Below are positions 1-7,787 of a stretch of 22,665 nucleotides of DNA, in pieces. The translations under genes were made by a program, and so were the position numbers. The notes beneath the pieces are model-generated. The model worked only from the letters and a program-made list of their open reading frames with translations. It had not been told where the DNA came from and made no database searches. Origin of the DNA: Falsiroseomonas sp044341625 (lineage in GTDB: Bacteria; Pseudomonadota; Alphaproteobacteria; Acetobacterales; Acetobacteraceae); assembly GCA_044341625.1 (NCBI GenBank), contig JBIIRI010000044.1, forward strand, positions 1-22,665, in the 5' to 3' direction. The stretch's first letter is position 1; every line of letters begins with the position of its first letter.

Positions 1-5
1 CCCAA

Positions 6-32
6 CCCTCTCCCCCCTGCGGGTGGAGAGGG
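6..32 (-). terminator. Hairpin after the TctC receptor pair
   Basis: An 8-bp stem (CCCTCTCC at 6-13 with GGAGAGGG at 25-32) encloses an inner CCC/GGG pairing. It begins 11 bases past the stop codon of the minus-strand receptor gene. No U-tract follows in the direction of transcription, so it would be an imperfect intrinsic terminator. Stems of this CCCTCTCC...GGAGAGGG type are common between genes in high-GC genomes, so it may be a dispersed intergenic repeat instead. Confidence 0.5.
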
Positions 33-42
33 CCAACTCCAT

Positions 43-1035
43 TCAGTCCAACTTGGCCCCCGACAGCCGCACCACCTCGCGCCACTTCTCATTCTCGGCG
101 CGGATGAAGGCGTCGAACTCGGCCGGGCCCAGTGGGCGGGGCTCGGCGCCGATCTCGCGTTGCCGCGCGATCACCGCAGGATCGCGCGAGATCTCGAGGA
201 TCGCCGCCGCATAGCGCTGATACGCCGCCTGCGGCATGCGGGCCGGGGCCTGCACGCCGAACCAGGCCACCGCCTCGAAGCCGGAGATGCCGCTTTCGAT
301 CACCGTCGGCACATCGGGGTTGCTGAACCAGCGGTCGCGGGAGGTGACGGCGAGAAGTCGCATCCGCCCTTCCCGGATATGCGGCAGATAGGCCGGCAGG
401 TTGTCCACCGCGACCTGGAGGGTGCCGGCCAGCAGGTCCGGGATCACCCCGCCGGTGCCCCGATAGGGCACATGGGTGATGTCGATCCCCGCGCGCACCT
501 TCAGGTATTCGCCCGACATGTGGCCCGAGGTGCCGTTGCCCGGCGTGCCGTAGTTCAGCCGCCCCGGATTCGCTTTCGCGAAGGCGACCAGTTCCGTGAA
601 GCTGCGCGCCGGCACGGCGGGGTTCACCACGATCCCGTTGGCGACCAGGTTCACCAGCGCGACCGCGCCCAGCTCCTCCGGCCGATAGGGCATGCGGCTG
701 TAGAGGAACTGGTTGATGCTGGCCGTGCCGATCGTGCACATCAGCAGCGTGTGCCCGTCCGGGTCCGCCTTCGCGACCAGGTCGGCGCCAAGATTGCCGC
801 CAGCACCTGGGCGATTGTCCACCACCACTGGCTGGCCGAGCATCGGCCCCAGCCGTTCGGCCAGCAGCCGCGCCGTCAGGTCGGTCGCCCCGCCGCCCTG
901 GAAGGGGACCACCAGCCGCACCGGCCGCGACGGCGCCCAAGGGGCTGATGTGCCCTGGGCGCGCGCCTGGGACAGGGCAGGAAGGGCGAGGGTCGCACCA
1001 AGTACCGCGCGGCGGGTGAAGCGCATGGTCGTCAT
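43..1035 (-). CDS. TctC/Bug-family tripartite tricarboxylate-type substrate-binding protein
   Basis: A 330-aa periplasmic binding protein of the TctC (Bug) family, which captures small carboxylates or similar ligands. A twin-arginine-like signal peptide (TRRAVLGATLALPAL, cleaved near ARAQG) starts the protein. The ligand-loop signature follows early (VPFQGGGATD), then VVVDNRPGAGGNLG and the domain-crossing THVPYRGTGG, all family hallmarks. The start is the ATG at 1035, because upstream in-frame codons encode no signal sequence and lie inside the preceding gene. This ATG overlaps the stop of the upstream paralogue (ATGA), implying translational coupling in one operon. No TctA or TctB permease genes are present, as is usual for the many orphan Bug receptors. 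The ligand cannot be told from sequence. Confidence 0.93.
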   Translation of the reverse strand: MTTMRFTRRAVLGATLALPALSQARAQGTSAPWAPSRPVRLVVPFQGGGATDLTARLLAERLGPMLGQPVVVDNRPGAGGNLGADLVAKADPDGHTLLMCTIGTASINQFLYSRMPYRPEELGAVALVNLVANGIVVNPAVPARSFTELVAFAKANPGRLNYGTPGNGTSGHMSGEYLKVRAGIDITHVPYRGTGGVIPDLLAGTLQVAVDNLPAYLPHIREGRMRLLAVTSRDRWFSNPDVPTVIESGISGFEAVAWFGVQAPARMPQAAYQRYAAAILEISRDPAVIARQREIGAEPRPLGPAEFDAFIRAENEKWREVVRLSGAKLD

Positions 1036-2045
1036 TCCACCTGCGCCCCGGACCGCCGCACGACTTCGCTCCACTTGGTGATCTCGGCCTTGATGAAGGC
1101 GTCGAAGGTGTCGGGGCTGGTGCCGCCATCCGGCGTCAGGTTCGGCGCCATGCCGCCGAGATCGGCCAGGCGGCGTTGCATGTCGGGCTCGCGGATGATC
1201 GCGTTCATCTCATCCGAGATGCGCTGGATCGCCGCGCGGGGCGTGCGGGCTGGGGCCTGCACGCCGAACCAGGCGGTCGCTTCCACGCCGGGCAGGCCGG
1301 CTTCCGCCGTGGTCGGCACATCCGGCATCGCCGGGCTGCGTTCCTTGGTGGTGACCGCCAGCGGCCGCAGCCGCCCGTCGCGCAGATGCCCGATGACGGA
1401 GGGCAGGTTGTCCACGCCGACCTCGATCCGCCCCGCGATGCTTTCCTGCAGCATCGGCCCGGCGCCGCGGAAGGGCACATGGGTCATGTCGATCCCGGCT
1501 TCGAGCTTCAGCAGCTCGCCCGTCATGTGCAGGGATGTGCCGGCGCCGGAGGAGCCGATGTTGAGCCGCCCGGGCCGCGCCTTGGCGAAGTCCACCAGCT
1601 CGCGCAGCGTGCGGACGGGCAGGCTCGGGGTCACGAAGATCGCGTTCGGCACGCGGATCATCAGTCCGACCGCCGCCAGATCCTCGGGCTTCACCGGCAT
1701 GCGGGCGCCGTAGAGGGAATAGTTGATCGCGCCCCCGCTGATGGTCTGCATCAGAAGCGTGTGGCCGTCCGGGTCGGATTTGGCGACCACCTCATTGCCG
1801 ATATTGCCGCCGGCGCCGGGGCGGTTTTCCACCACCACCTGCTGGCCGAGTCGGCGGCCGAGGGGCTCGGCCAGCAGCCGGGCGGCGATGTCCGTGGTGC
1901 CTGCCGGGGTGAAGCCGACAACGAGACGGATGGAGCGCGTCGGCGCCCAGGCCCCCTGCGCGCGGGCGGCGCCGGGCACAAGCAGCGGTGCGGCCAGGGG
2001 GGTCAGGATGGCGGCGCCCAGCGCGCCGCGGCGGGTGATGGTCAT
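1032..2045 (-). CDS. TctC/Bug-family substrate-binding protein (second, upstream paralogue)
   Basis: A 337-aa periplasmic receptor closely related to its downstream neighbour, apparently from tandem duplication. It has a TAT-like leader (ITRRGALGAAILTPLAAP, cleavage near ARAQG), the first ligand loop VGFTPAGTTD, then VVVENRPGAGGNIG and THVPFRGAGP. The start at 2045 is supported by a purine-rich ribosome site (AGAGGAGA) just upstream and by the position of the signal peptide. The first loop differs from the neighbour (TPAG versus QGGG), so the two receptors may bind different ligands; that is inference. This is the first gene of a two-gene operon diverging from the ABC exporter, with 173 bp between start codons. 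No permease genes accompany it. Confidence 0.93.
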   Translation of the reverse strand: MTITRRGALGAAILTPLAAPLLVPGAARAQGAWAPTRSIRLVVGFTPAGTTDIAARLLAEPLGRRLGQQVVVENRPGAGGNIGNEVVAKSDPDGHTLLMQTISGGAINYSLYGARMPVKPEDLAAVGLMIRVPNAIFVTPSLPVRTLRELVDFAKARPGRLNIGSSGAGTSLHMTGELLKLEAGIDMTHVPFRGAGPMLQESIAGRIEVGVDNLPSVIGHLRDGRLRPLAVTTKERSPAMPDVPTTAEAGLPGVEATAWFGVQAPARTPRAAIQRISDEMNAIIREPDMQRRLADLGGMAPNLTPDGGTSPDTFDAFIKAEITKWSEVVRRSGAQVE

Positions 2046-2218
2046 GGCTGCGTCTCCTCTGGCGGGCGGGAACTGCCGTCCCGTTGCCGCGCTTGCCTGC
2101 CGTTCCTGCCGCAAACCGGCCTCGGCTTGCAAGTCAGCGGGTCTTGCGCGAGTCCTTTGGGGTGGATCGCGGGCCCCCTGCCGCTTCGGGGGGTGCCGCG
2201 GTCGGAAGGGGCCGGCGG

Positions 2219-3988
2219 ATGCATTTCTTGAGGCTGTACGGGCGCGTGCTGGCGCTGCTGGCGCCCGACCGCTGGGTGGCGATCGGGCTTGCCTGCGCGG
2301 CCTTCGCGCTGGCGGGCCTGTCCTTCCTGGAACCCGTCCTGTTCGGCCGGGTGGTGGATTTGCTGTCGCGGTCCGAACGGCTGCCGCCGGAGGTGGTGTG
2401 GGCGGAAGCCTTCGCGCTGCTCGCGCTGTGGGGTGCCGTCGGGCTTTCGGCGATCGGCGCCAATGTCGCGGTCGCGCTGCTGTCGGACCGGATGGCGCAT
2501 CGCAACCGCCTGATCGTGATGGGCAGCTATTTCCAGCACGTCCTGTCCCTGCCGCTGTCCTTCCATGGCGACACGCAGTCGGGGCGGCTGATCAAGATCA
2601 TGCTGATGGGGTCGGACAATCTGTTCGGCCTGTGGCTGTCCTTCTTCCGCGAGCACCTCATCACCTTCATCGGCGCGGTGGTGCTGCTGCCGCTGACGCT
2701 GTTCCTCAACTGGCGGCTCGGCCTGCTGCTGATCGGGCTGGTCGTGCTGTTCGCCATCGTCTCCACCTGGGTGATCCGCAAGACCCACGCCGCGCAGGGG
2801 CAGGTGGAAGCGCTGCACACCCAGCTTGCGGGCAATGTGCAGGACGCGCTGTCCAACGTGGTCGTCGTGCAGTCCTTCTCCCGCCTGGGATCGGAGGCGC
2901 GGATGTTCGGCGAGATCACGCGCCAGCTGCTCGACCGGCAATTCCCGGTGCTGAACTGGTGGGCTGTGGTCGCCGTGCTGACGCGCGCTTCCGCCACGCT
3001 GACCGTGATCGCGATCTTCGTGCTCGGCACCTGGCTGCATGTGCGTGGCGAGGCGACGGTGGGGGAGATCGTGTCCTTCATGGGCTTCGCGACGCTGCTG
3101 ATCGCGCGGCTGGAAGGCGCGGTGGGCTTCGTCTCGCACATGGTGATGCAGGCCCCGGCGCTCGACCAGTTCTTCAAGGTGATCGACGCCAGGTCGTCGG
3201 TGCCGGAGAAGGCGGATGCGGCGGTACTCGGCCGGGTGCAGGGCACGGTGCGGTTCGAGCGCGTGGCCTTCGCCTATCCCGGCGGCCCGCGCATCCTGGA
3301 CGGGATCGAGTTCGAGGCGGTGGCGGGGCGCAGCATCGCGCTGGTCGGGCAGACGGGGGCGGGCAAATCCACCGCCATGGCGCTGCTGCAGCGGCTGTGG
3401 GACCCGGTGGATGGCCGCATCACGCTGGATGGCCAGGATCTGCGCGACGTCACGCTGGAAAGCCTGCGGCGCAATGTCGGCGTGGTGTTCCAGGAAGCCC
3501 TGCTGTTCAACCGCTCGATCCGCGACAATCTGCTGGTCGGCCGCCCCGACGCGACGCAGGAGGATATCGAGCGCGCCTGCCGCATGGCCGAAGCGCATGA
3601 CTTCATCACCCGCAAGCCCCAGGGCTACGACACCATGGTGGGCGAACGCGGATCGGCGCTGTCGGGCGGGCAGCGGCAGCGGCTGGCCATCGCGCGCGCG
3701 CTGCTGAAGGACCCGCCGGTGCTGATCCTGGACGAGGCGACCAGCGCGCTGGATGCCGCGACGGAAGCGCGGGTGCAGAAGGCGCTGAAGGCGCTGATGG
3801 CCGGCCGCACCACCTTCATCATCGCCCACCGCCTGTCCACCGTGCGCGACGCGGATGAGATCCTGGTCTTCGAAGGCGGGCAGGTGGTGGAACGCGGCGA
3901 TTTCGCCACCCTGGTGCGCCAGGACGGCCGCTTCGCGGAGCTGGTCCGCACGCAATTGGCCGGCGGCGCCGAGCCCGCGCCTGCGTGA
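2219..3988 (+). CDS. ndvA: ABC exporter, fused membrane and ATPase domains, ChvA/NdvA-like
   Basis: A 589-aa half-size ABC exporter: about six membrane segments over residues 15-300, then a nucleotide-binding domain from about 345. Walker A is GQTGAGKST (377-385, Lys383), the signature LSGGQRQR starts at 481, Walker B is LILDEATSALD (Asp505, Glu506), and the switch His is 537 in IAHRLS. The N-terminus (FLRLYGRVLALLAPDR, then LEPVLFGRVVDLL) and the core resemble the cyclic beta-1,2-glucan exporters ChvA/NdvA, which move glucan to the periplasm as homodimers. No glucan synthase (ndvB) is in the window, so substrate and symbol are tentative; a lipid or drug exporter remains possible. The start at 2219 matches the family N-terminus and follows a GGAAGGGG ribosome site. 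Confidence 0.9.
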   Translation: MHFLRLYGRVLALLAPDRWVAIGLACAAFALAGLSFLEPVLFGRVVDLLSRSERLPPEVVWAEAFALLALWGAVGLSAIGANVAVALLSDRMAHRNRLIVMGSYFQHVLSLPLSFHGDTQSGRLIKIMLMGSDNLFGLWLSFFREHLITFIGAVVLLPLTLFLNWRLGLLLIGLVVLFAIVSTWVIRKTHAAQGQVEALHTQLAGNVQDALSNVVVVQSFSRLGSEARMFGEITRQLLDRQFPVLNWWAVVAVLTRASATLTVIAIFVLGTWLHVRGEATVGEIVSFMGFATLLIARLEGAVGFVSHMVMQAPALDQFFKVIDARSSVPEKADAAVLGRVQGTVRFERVAFAYPGGPRILDGIEFEAVAGRSIALVGQTGAGKSTAMALLQRLWDPVDGRITLDGQDLRDVTLESLRRNVGVVFQEALLFNRSIRDNLLVGRPDATQEDIERACRMAEAHDFITRKPQGYDTMVGERGSALSGGQRQRLAIARALLKDPPVLILDEATSALDAATEARVQKALKALMAGRTTFIIAHRLSTVRDADEILVFEGGQVVERGDFATLVRQDGRFAELVRTQLAGGAEPAPA

Positions 3989-4081
3989 ACGCCGCGCATT
4001 GACGCGGTGCAGCACAGGCTTTCCTTGCATCGCGCTGGCCTGCTTTGGCAGCCTGTCCCATCAGCAGGGAGGCTGCCTCTC

Positions 4082-4519
4082 ATGGTCATCGCCAGCATTC
4101 TCCGCCGCAAGGGCGCCGAGGTGGTCTCCGTCGGCGCGCAGGACGAGGTCGGCGCCATCGCGCGCATCCTGGCCGAGGCGCGTATCGGCGCGGTGCTGGT
4201 GCGGGATGGGGGCGGCGACGTCCTTGGGATCGTCAGCGAACGCGATATCGTCCGCTGTATCGCCGCCCATGGCGCCGGGGCCGTCGCGCTGCCCGCCGCG
4301 ACGCTGATGACCCGCGCGCTGCACACCGTGACGCCAGCGACCAAGGTGACGGAGGCGCTGGCGCTGATGACCGATCGCCGCGTGCGCCACCTGCCGGTGA
4401 TGGCGGAGGACGGGACGCTGGCAGGCATGGTCTCCATCGGCGACCTGGTGAAGGCCCGGATCGATGAGGCGCTGCACGAGGCCGAGGAGCTGCGCCACTA
4501 CGTCGAGACGTCGGGCTAA
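4082..4519 (+). CDS. Two-CBS-domain protein
   Basis: A 145-aa soluble protein made almost entirely of a tandem CBS pair (Bateman module), roughly residues 8-62 and 75-130. Visible CBS hallmarks are GAVLVRDGGGDVLGIVSERD in the first repeat and the paired HLPVMAEDGTLAGMVSIGD in the second. Such modules bind adenosine nucleotides such as AMP, ATP or SAM and usually act as energy sensors. No enzymatic or channel domain is attached, so any partner acts in trans and is unknown. A GGGAGG ribosome site supports the ATG at 4082. The gene lies 93 bp after the ABC exporter and 75 bp before the TRAP receptor on the same strand. These stand-alone proteins are common in alphaproteobacteria and are often mislabelled IMP dehydrogenase. 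Confidence 0.88.
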   Translation: MVIASILRRKGAEVVSVGAQDEVGAIARILAEARIGAVLVRDGGGDVLGIVSERDIVRCIAAHGAGAVALPAATLMTRALHTVTPATKVTEALALMTDRRVRHLPVMAEDGTLAGMVSIGDLVKARIDEALHEAEELRHYVETSG

Positions 4520-4531
4520 CCACCCCCCCTT

Positions 4532-4549
4532 GCCGGCGCGGCAGCCGGC
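4532..4549 (+). terminator. Short GC hairpin after the CBS gene
   Basis: GCCGGC (4532-4537) pairs with GCCGGC (4544-4549) around a 6-base loop, 12 bases past the CBS stop codon. There is no U-tract. It could be a weak terminator separating the CBS gene from the TRAP operon, or just local GC-rich symmetry. Confidence 0.3.
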
Positions 4550-4594
4550 GGCGAAGCTACCGGGCAGAGAGGCCTCCAAGGGGAACGACCCACC

Positions 4595-5593
4595 ATGCTC
4601 AGCCGCCGCCACATCCTTGCCGCCGGTGCCGCGCTGTCCGCGCCCGCCTTCGCTCGCGGCGCCGCCGCGCAGGGCGCTGCCGCCCGCTGGCAGATGGCCA
4701 CCCCCTATCCGGACGGGAACTTCCACACCCGCAACATCCGCAGCTTCGTGGAGGAGATCCAGACCGTCTCCGGCGGGCGCCTGCAGGTGCAGCTGCATTC
4801 CAACGCGAGCCTTCTGCCCATGCCGCAGATCAAGAACGGCGTGCAGCGCGGCCAGGTGCAGATGGGTGAGATCCTGCTGGCCGCCTATTCGAACGAGGAC
4901 GTGTTCTTCGACGCCGACAGCATCCCGCAGCTGGTCAGCAACCTGGCCGAGGCCAAGCGGCTATCCGACCTGCAGCGCCCCTTCATCGAGGCGCGGCTGG
5001 CCCGCCAGGGCCTGAGCCTGCTCTACATGGTGCCCTGGCCCCCGGCCGGGCTCTACGCGCAGCAGCCGATCAACACGATCGAGGCCCTGCGCGGCCTGCG
5101 CTTCCGCACCTTCAGCCCCGCGACCAACCGCTTCGCGACCATCGTGGGCGCGCAGCCGACGCTGGTGCAGGCGGCCGAACTCGCCCAGGCTTTCGCGACC
5201 GGCGTGGTGCAGGCGCAGATCACCTCCGCCCAGACCGGCGTCGATACCTCGTCCTGGGATTACGCGCGCGTCTTCACGCCGCTCGGCTTCACCATGACGA
5301 AGAACGCCGTGATGGTGTCGCGCCGCGCGATGGAAGCGCTGCCGGCCGGGCTGCAGCAGGACATCCGCGCCGCCGCCGCCCGCGCCGAAGTGCGGGGCTA
5401 TGAGCTGGCCGGCGAATCCCAGGTGAATTCGGAACGGACCATGGTGCAGCGCGGCATGCAGGTGATCCCGCCGACGGCCGAATTCATGGCCGGCCTGCGC
5501 CGCGTCAGCACGCAGATGACCGATGAATGGATCGCCCGCGCCGGCGATGACGGCCGCGCGCTGATCGAGGCCTATCGCCGCGCCTCTGCCTGA
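4595..5593 (+). CDS. TRAP transporter substrate-binding protein (DctP family)
   Basis: A 332-aa periplasmic solute receptor of the DctP/TAXI superfamily, and first gene of a TRAP operon. A twin-arginine-type leader (LSRRHILAAGAALSAP, cleavage near AAAQG) is followed by the DctP fold. The key motif is GLRFRTFSPATNRF, with Arg171 at the position that clamps the ligand carboxylate in DctP proteins. The start at 4595 follows an AAGGGGAA ribosome site. The substrate is probably an organic acid, but the sequence does not say which. Both membrane subunits lie downstream, beyond a strong hairpin that probably makes the receptor more abundant than the permease. Confidence 0.94.
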   Translation: MLSRRHILAAGAALSAPAFARGAAAQGAAARWQMATPYPDGNFHTRNIRSFVEEIQTVSGGRLQVQLHSNASLLPMPQIKNGVQRGQVQMGEILLAAYSNEDVFFDADSIPQLVSNLAEAKRLSDLQRPFIEARLARQGLSLLYMVPWPPAGLYAQQPINTIEALRGLRFRTFSPATNRFATIVGAQPTLVQAAELAQAFATGVVQAQITSAQTGVDTSSWDYARVFTPLGFTMTKNAVMVSRRAMEALPAGLQQDIRAAAARAEVRGYELAGESQVNSERTMVQRGMQVIPPTAEFMAGLRRVSTQMTDEWIARAGDDGRALIEAYRRASA

Positions 5594-5605
5594 GGTGTTG
5601 CCGAA

Positions 5606-5640
5606 CCGCGCGGCAGGCCTTGCCTGCCGCGCGGGCATTT
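5606..5640 (+). terminator. Strong hairpin between TRAP receptor and membrane genes
   Basis: A perfect 13-bp stem, CCGCGCGGCAGGC (5606-5618) with GCCTGCCGCGCGG (5622-5634), closes a 3-base loop. It is followed by GCATTTCT, only mildly U-rich. It starts 12 bases past the receptor stop codon and lies ahead of the small and large permease genes on the same strand. It could act as a partial terminator or as a 3'-end stabiliser of a receptor-only transcript, giving receptor excess over permease. Confidence 0.75.
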
Positions 5641-5785
5641 CTGTCAGGCGGCCCCCAGCCATGCGCGCCTGGCCTCTTTCCCGCCCCGCGCCCCGCGCGC
5701 TTGAATGACCGCGCCGCGACCCCGCCGGAGGCCTGACGACCCATGCCACGCCCTGCTGCCCACCCCGCCTGCCAGGATGCGTGAG

Positions 5786-6328
5786 ATGATTCTGCTCCGT
5801 CGCACCCTCGACCTGCTCTATGGCGCCGCCGCCGCTCTCGCGGCGCTGTCGCTGCTGGGCATCTTCCTGCTGATGATGGCGCAGATGGCCGCACGCGAGA
5901 TCGGCGTGCAGGTGCCGGGCACCGACGATCTCGCCGCCTATCTCTGCGTCGCCACCACCTTCTTCGCGCTGGCCGCCACCTTCAAGCGTGGCGAGCTGAT
6001 CCGCGTCGGCATGGGCATCGACAAGCTCGGCCCCGCCGCGCGGCGGGTGGCGGAGGTCGCGGCGCTTCTGCTGGCCGCCGCCACGGTCGGCACCATCGTC
6101 TACTGGACCGCGCAGGAAGCCCTGTTCAGCTACGAGATCGAGGAGGTCGCGCAGGGCACCGTGCCCTTCCTGGTCTGGATCCCGAAGACGGCGATGCCGC
6201 TGGGCGCCGGGCTGCTGCTGGTCGCGATCCTGGATGAACTCGCCCGCGTCATCGCGGGCTTCAAGCCCGCCTATGTCGCCGCCGCCGAGGACCGGGCCTC
6301 GCGCGGCGATTTCTCGGCGGAGGTCTGA
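5786..6328 (+). CDS. TRAP transporter small permease subunit (DctQ family)
   Basis: A 180-aa inner-membrane protein with four predicted membrane segments: AAAALAALSLLGIFLLMMAQ, the AAYLCVATTFFALAATF stretch, VAALLLAAATVGTIVYW, and TAMPLGAGLLLVAILDEL. This is the DctQ pattern; DctQ proteins pair with DctM and contact the periplasmic receptor. The start is uncertain. ATG 5786 is chosen because CAGGA (5773-5777) lies 8 bases upstream; ATG 5777 and a longer form from 5705 are also open in frame, but the added residues are Pro/Arg-rich and unlike the family. The stop lies 3 bases before dctM, so the two are surely co-translated. Confidence 0.88.
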   Translation: MILLRRTLDLLYGAAAALAALSLLGIFLLMMAQMAAREIGVQVPGTDDLAAYLCVATTFFALAATFKRGELIRVGMGIDKLGPAARRVAEVAALLLAAATVGTIVYWTAQEALFSYEIEEVAQGTVPFLVWIPKTAMPLGAGLLLVAILDELARVIAGFKPAYVAAAEDRASRGDFSAEV

Positions 6329-6331
6329 GCC

Positions 6332-7636
6332 ATGGATCTGCTGACCTTCTCCCTGCTGCTGTTGGTCCTGCTGTGCATGCTGCTCGGCATGGGGCTCTGG
6401 ATCTCCATGAGCCTTGCGACCGTCGGCTGGGTCGCGATGTCCTGGGCGTCCGACACGCCCGGCCTGTTCCTGGCCGGCGCGATGTGGGAGGCGACGGGAA
6501 GCTGGACGCTGGCCGCGCTGCCCATGTTCATCTGGATGGGCGAGATCCTGTTCCGCACCCGATTGTCGGAGGAGCTGTTCAACGGCCTCGCCCCCTGGGT
6601 GCGGCGCATCCCCGGGCGGCTGCTGCATGTGAACATCCTGGCCTGCGGCATTTTCGGCAGCGTCTCCGGCTCCTCCGCCGCCACTTGCGCGACCGTCTCC
6701 AAGATCGCGCTGCCGGAGCTGCGGCGGCGCGGCTATGATGAGCGGATCGCGATCGGCAGCCTCGCCACCGCCGGCACGCTCGGCATCATGATCCCGCCTT
6801 CGATCATCATGGTCGTCTATGCGGTCGCGGCCGAGGTCTCGATCGTGCGCGTCTTCATCGCGGGGATGATCCCCGGCCTGATGGTGATGGGGCTGTTCAG
6901 CCTGTACATCATCGTCTGGGCGATGCTGAACCCGCGCAAGCAGCCGCCCGCCGACCCGCCGATGAGCCTGTGGGCGAAGCTGCGCCAATCCGCGCAGCTG
7001 ATTCCTTGCGCGCTGCTGATCGTGGCCGTGATCGGGTCCATGTTCGCCGGCTGGGCCACTGCGACGGAAGCCGCGGCGTTCGGCGTCTTCGGCAGCCTGG
7101 TGCTGGCCGCGGTGACGCGGACGCTGTCCTGGCGCAGCTTCGTGGACAGTCTGCAGGGCGCGACGCGGCTGTCCTGCATGATCATGTTCATCCTGGCGGG
7201 CGCGGCCTTCCTGACCAAGGCGATGGCGCTGACCGGCATCCCCGCCACGCTGGCCGCCGCCGTGGCGGCGCTGGAGCTCGGGCCCTATGGCATCATCGCG
7301 ATCCTGGTCGTGGTCTATGTCGTGCTGGGCACCGCGCTGGATGGTATTTCGATGATCGTGCTGACCACCTCCATCGTCCTGCCGATGGTGCAGCAGGCCG
7401 GCTTCGACCTGATCTGGTTCGGCATCTTCATCGTGCTGCTGGTCGAGATCGCGGAGATCACGCCGCCCGTCGGCTTCAACCTGTTCGTGATGCAGACCAT
7501 GACCGGCAAGGATCAGGGCGAGGTCGCGATGGCGTCCTTGCCCTTCTTCCTGATGCTGGTGCTGACGGTGGTGCTGATCACGCTATTCCCCGTCACGCTG
7601 GTCACCGGCCTGCCGGAGTGGCTGCTGGCGCGGTGA
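6332..7636 (+). CDS. TRAP transporter large permease subunit (DctM family)
   Basis: A 434-aa polytopic inner-membrane protein, the normal DctM length, with about 12 hydrophobic segments. Family signatures are visible: SGSSAATCATVSKIALPELR, the following GTLGIMIPPSIIMVVYA, and the late EITPPVGFNLFVMQTM. In TRAP systems this subunit forms the sodium-coupled elevator channel that accepts ligand from the receptor. The start at 6332 follows a GGAGG site overlapping the end of the small subunit gene. This completes a full DctP-Q-M set. The stop codon is followed within 10 bases by a structured repeat element, then by the convergent iron-receptor gene. Confidence 0.95.
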   Translation: MDLLTFSLLLLVLLCMLLGMGLWISMSLATVGWVAMSWASDTPGLFLAGAMWEATGSWTLAALPMFIWMGEILFRTRLSEELFNGLAPWVRRIPGRLLHVNILACGIFGSVSGSSAATCATVSKIALPELRRRGYDERIAIGSLATAGTLGIMIPPSIIMVVYAVAAEVSIVRVFIAGMIPGLMVMGLFSLYIIVWAMLNPRKQPPADPPMSLWAKLRQSAQLIPCALLIVAVIGSMFAGWATATEAAAFGVFGSLVLAAVTRTLSWRSFVDSLQGATRLSCMIMFILAGAAFLTKAMALTGIPATLAAAVAALELGPYGIIAILVVVYVVLGTALDGISMIVLTTSIVLPMVQQAGFDLIWFGIFIVLLVEIAEITPPVGFNLFVMQTMTGKDQGEVAMASLPFFLMLVLTVVLITLFPVTLVTGLPEWLLAR

Positions 7637-7644
7637 TTGTGTGT

Positions 7645-7760
7645 GCACGAAGGCTTTGCCTTCGTGCCCCTCAGACGCCGGGCGTGCCGCATCCGCGGCA
7701 CTTGGCTTCGCCGCACTGGCGGCGGCGGCCATTCGGCCGCTCGACCGGCTGCGCCGGTCG
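7645..7760 (+). repeat. Five-hairpin structured intergenic element, copy A
   Basis: Five consecutive hairpins fill the gap between the convergent TRAP permease and iron-receptor genes: H1 GCACGAAGGC/GCCTTCGTGC (7645-7667, loop TTT), H2 TGCCGC/GCGGCA (7685-7700, loop ATCC), H3 GCCGC/GCGGC (7710-7723), H4 GCGGCC/GGCCGC (7725-7740, loop ATTC), H5 CGACCGGC/GCCGGTCG (7742-7760). The linkers, CCCTCAGACGCCGGGCG and CTTGGCTTC, are nearly or fully identical in the copy at 13044-13155, in the same orientation. In H2, H3 and H4 the copies differ by paired, complementary changes, so structure is conserved. It may be a dispersed REP-like repeat or an RNA element; no known family is recognised. Confidence 0.85.
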
Positions 7761-7787
7761 CCTTCGCCGGCGAGCCAGGGAAGGCTG

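Noticed and set aside
2174..2193. CCCCC/GGGGGG hairpin in the divergent gap before the ABC exporter
   Set aside because: Only five G-C pairs with a 9-base loop. This is expected by chance in such GC-rich DNA and has no clear role.
4961..6988. A 675-codon open frame on the minus strand across the TRAP operon
   Set aside because: His/Gln/Arg-rich composition typical of the antisense of GC-rich genes. All three TRAP genes on the plus strand are clear family members covering it.
7513..7716. Small minus-strand frame, and a similar one at 12648-13115, giving related peptides (RHARRLRGTKAKPSC and RPARRLRVTKAAPSC)
   Set aside because: The similarity comes from the shared hairpin repeat being read in the same frame, not from a conserved protein. 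No start signals support them.
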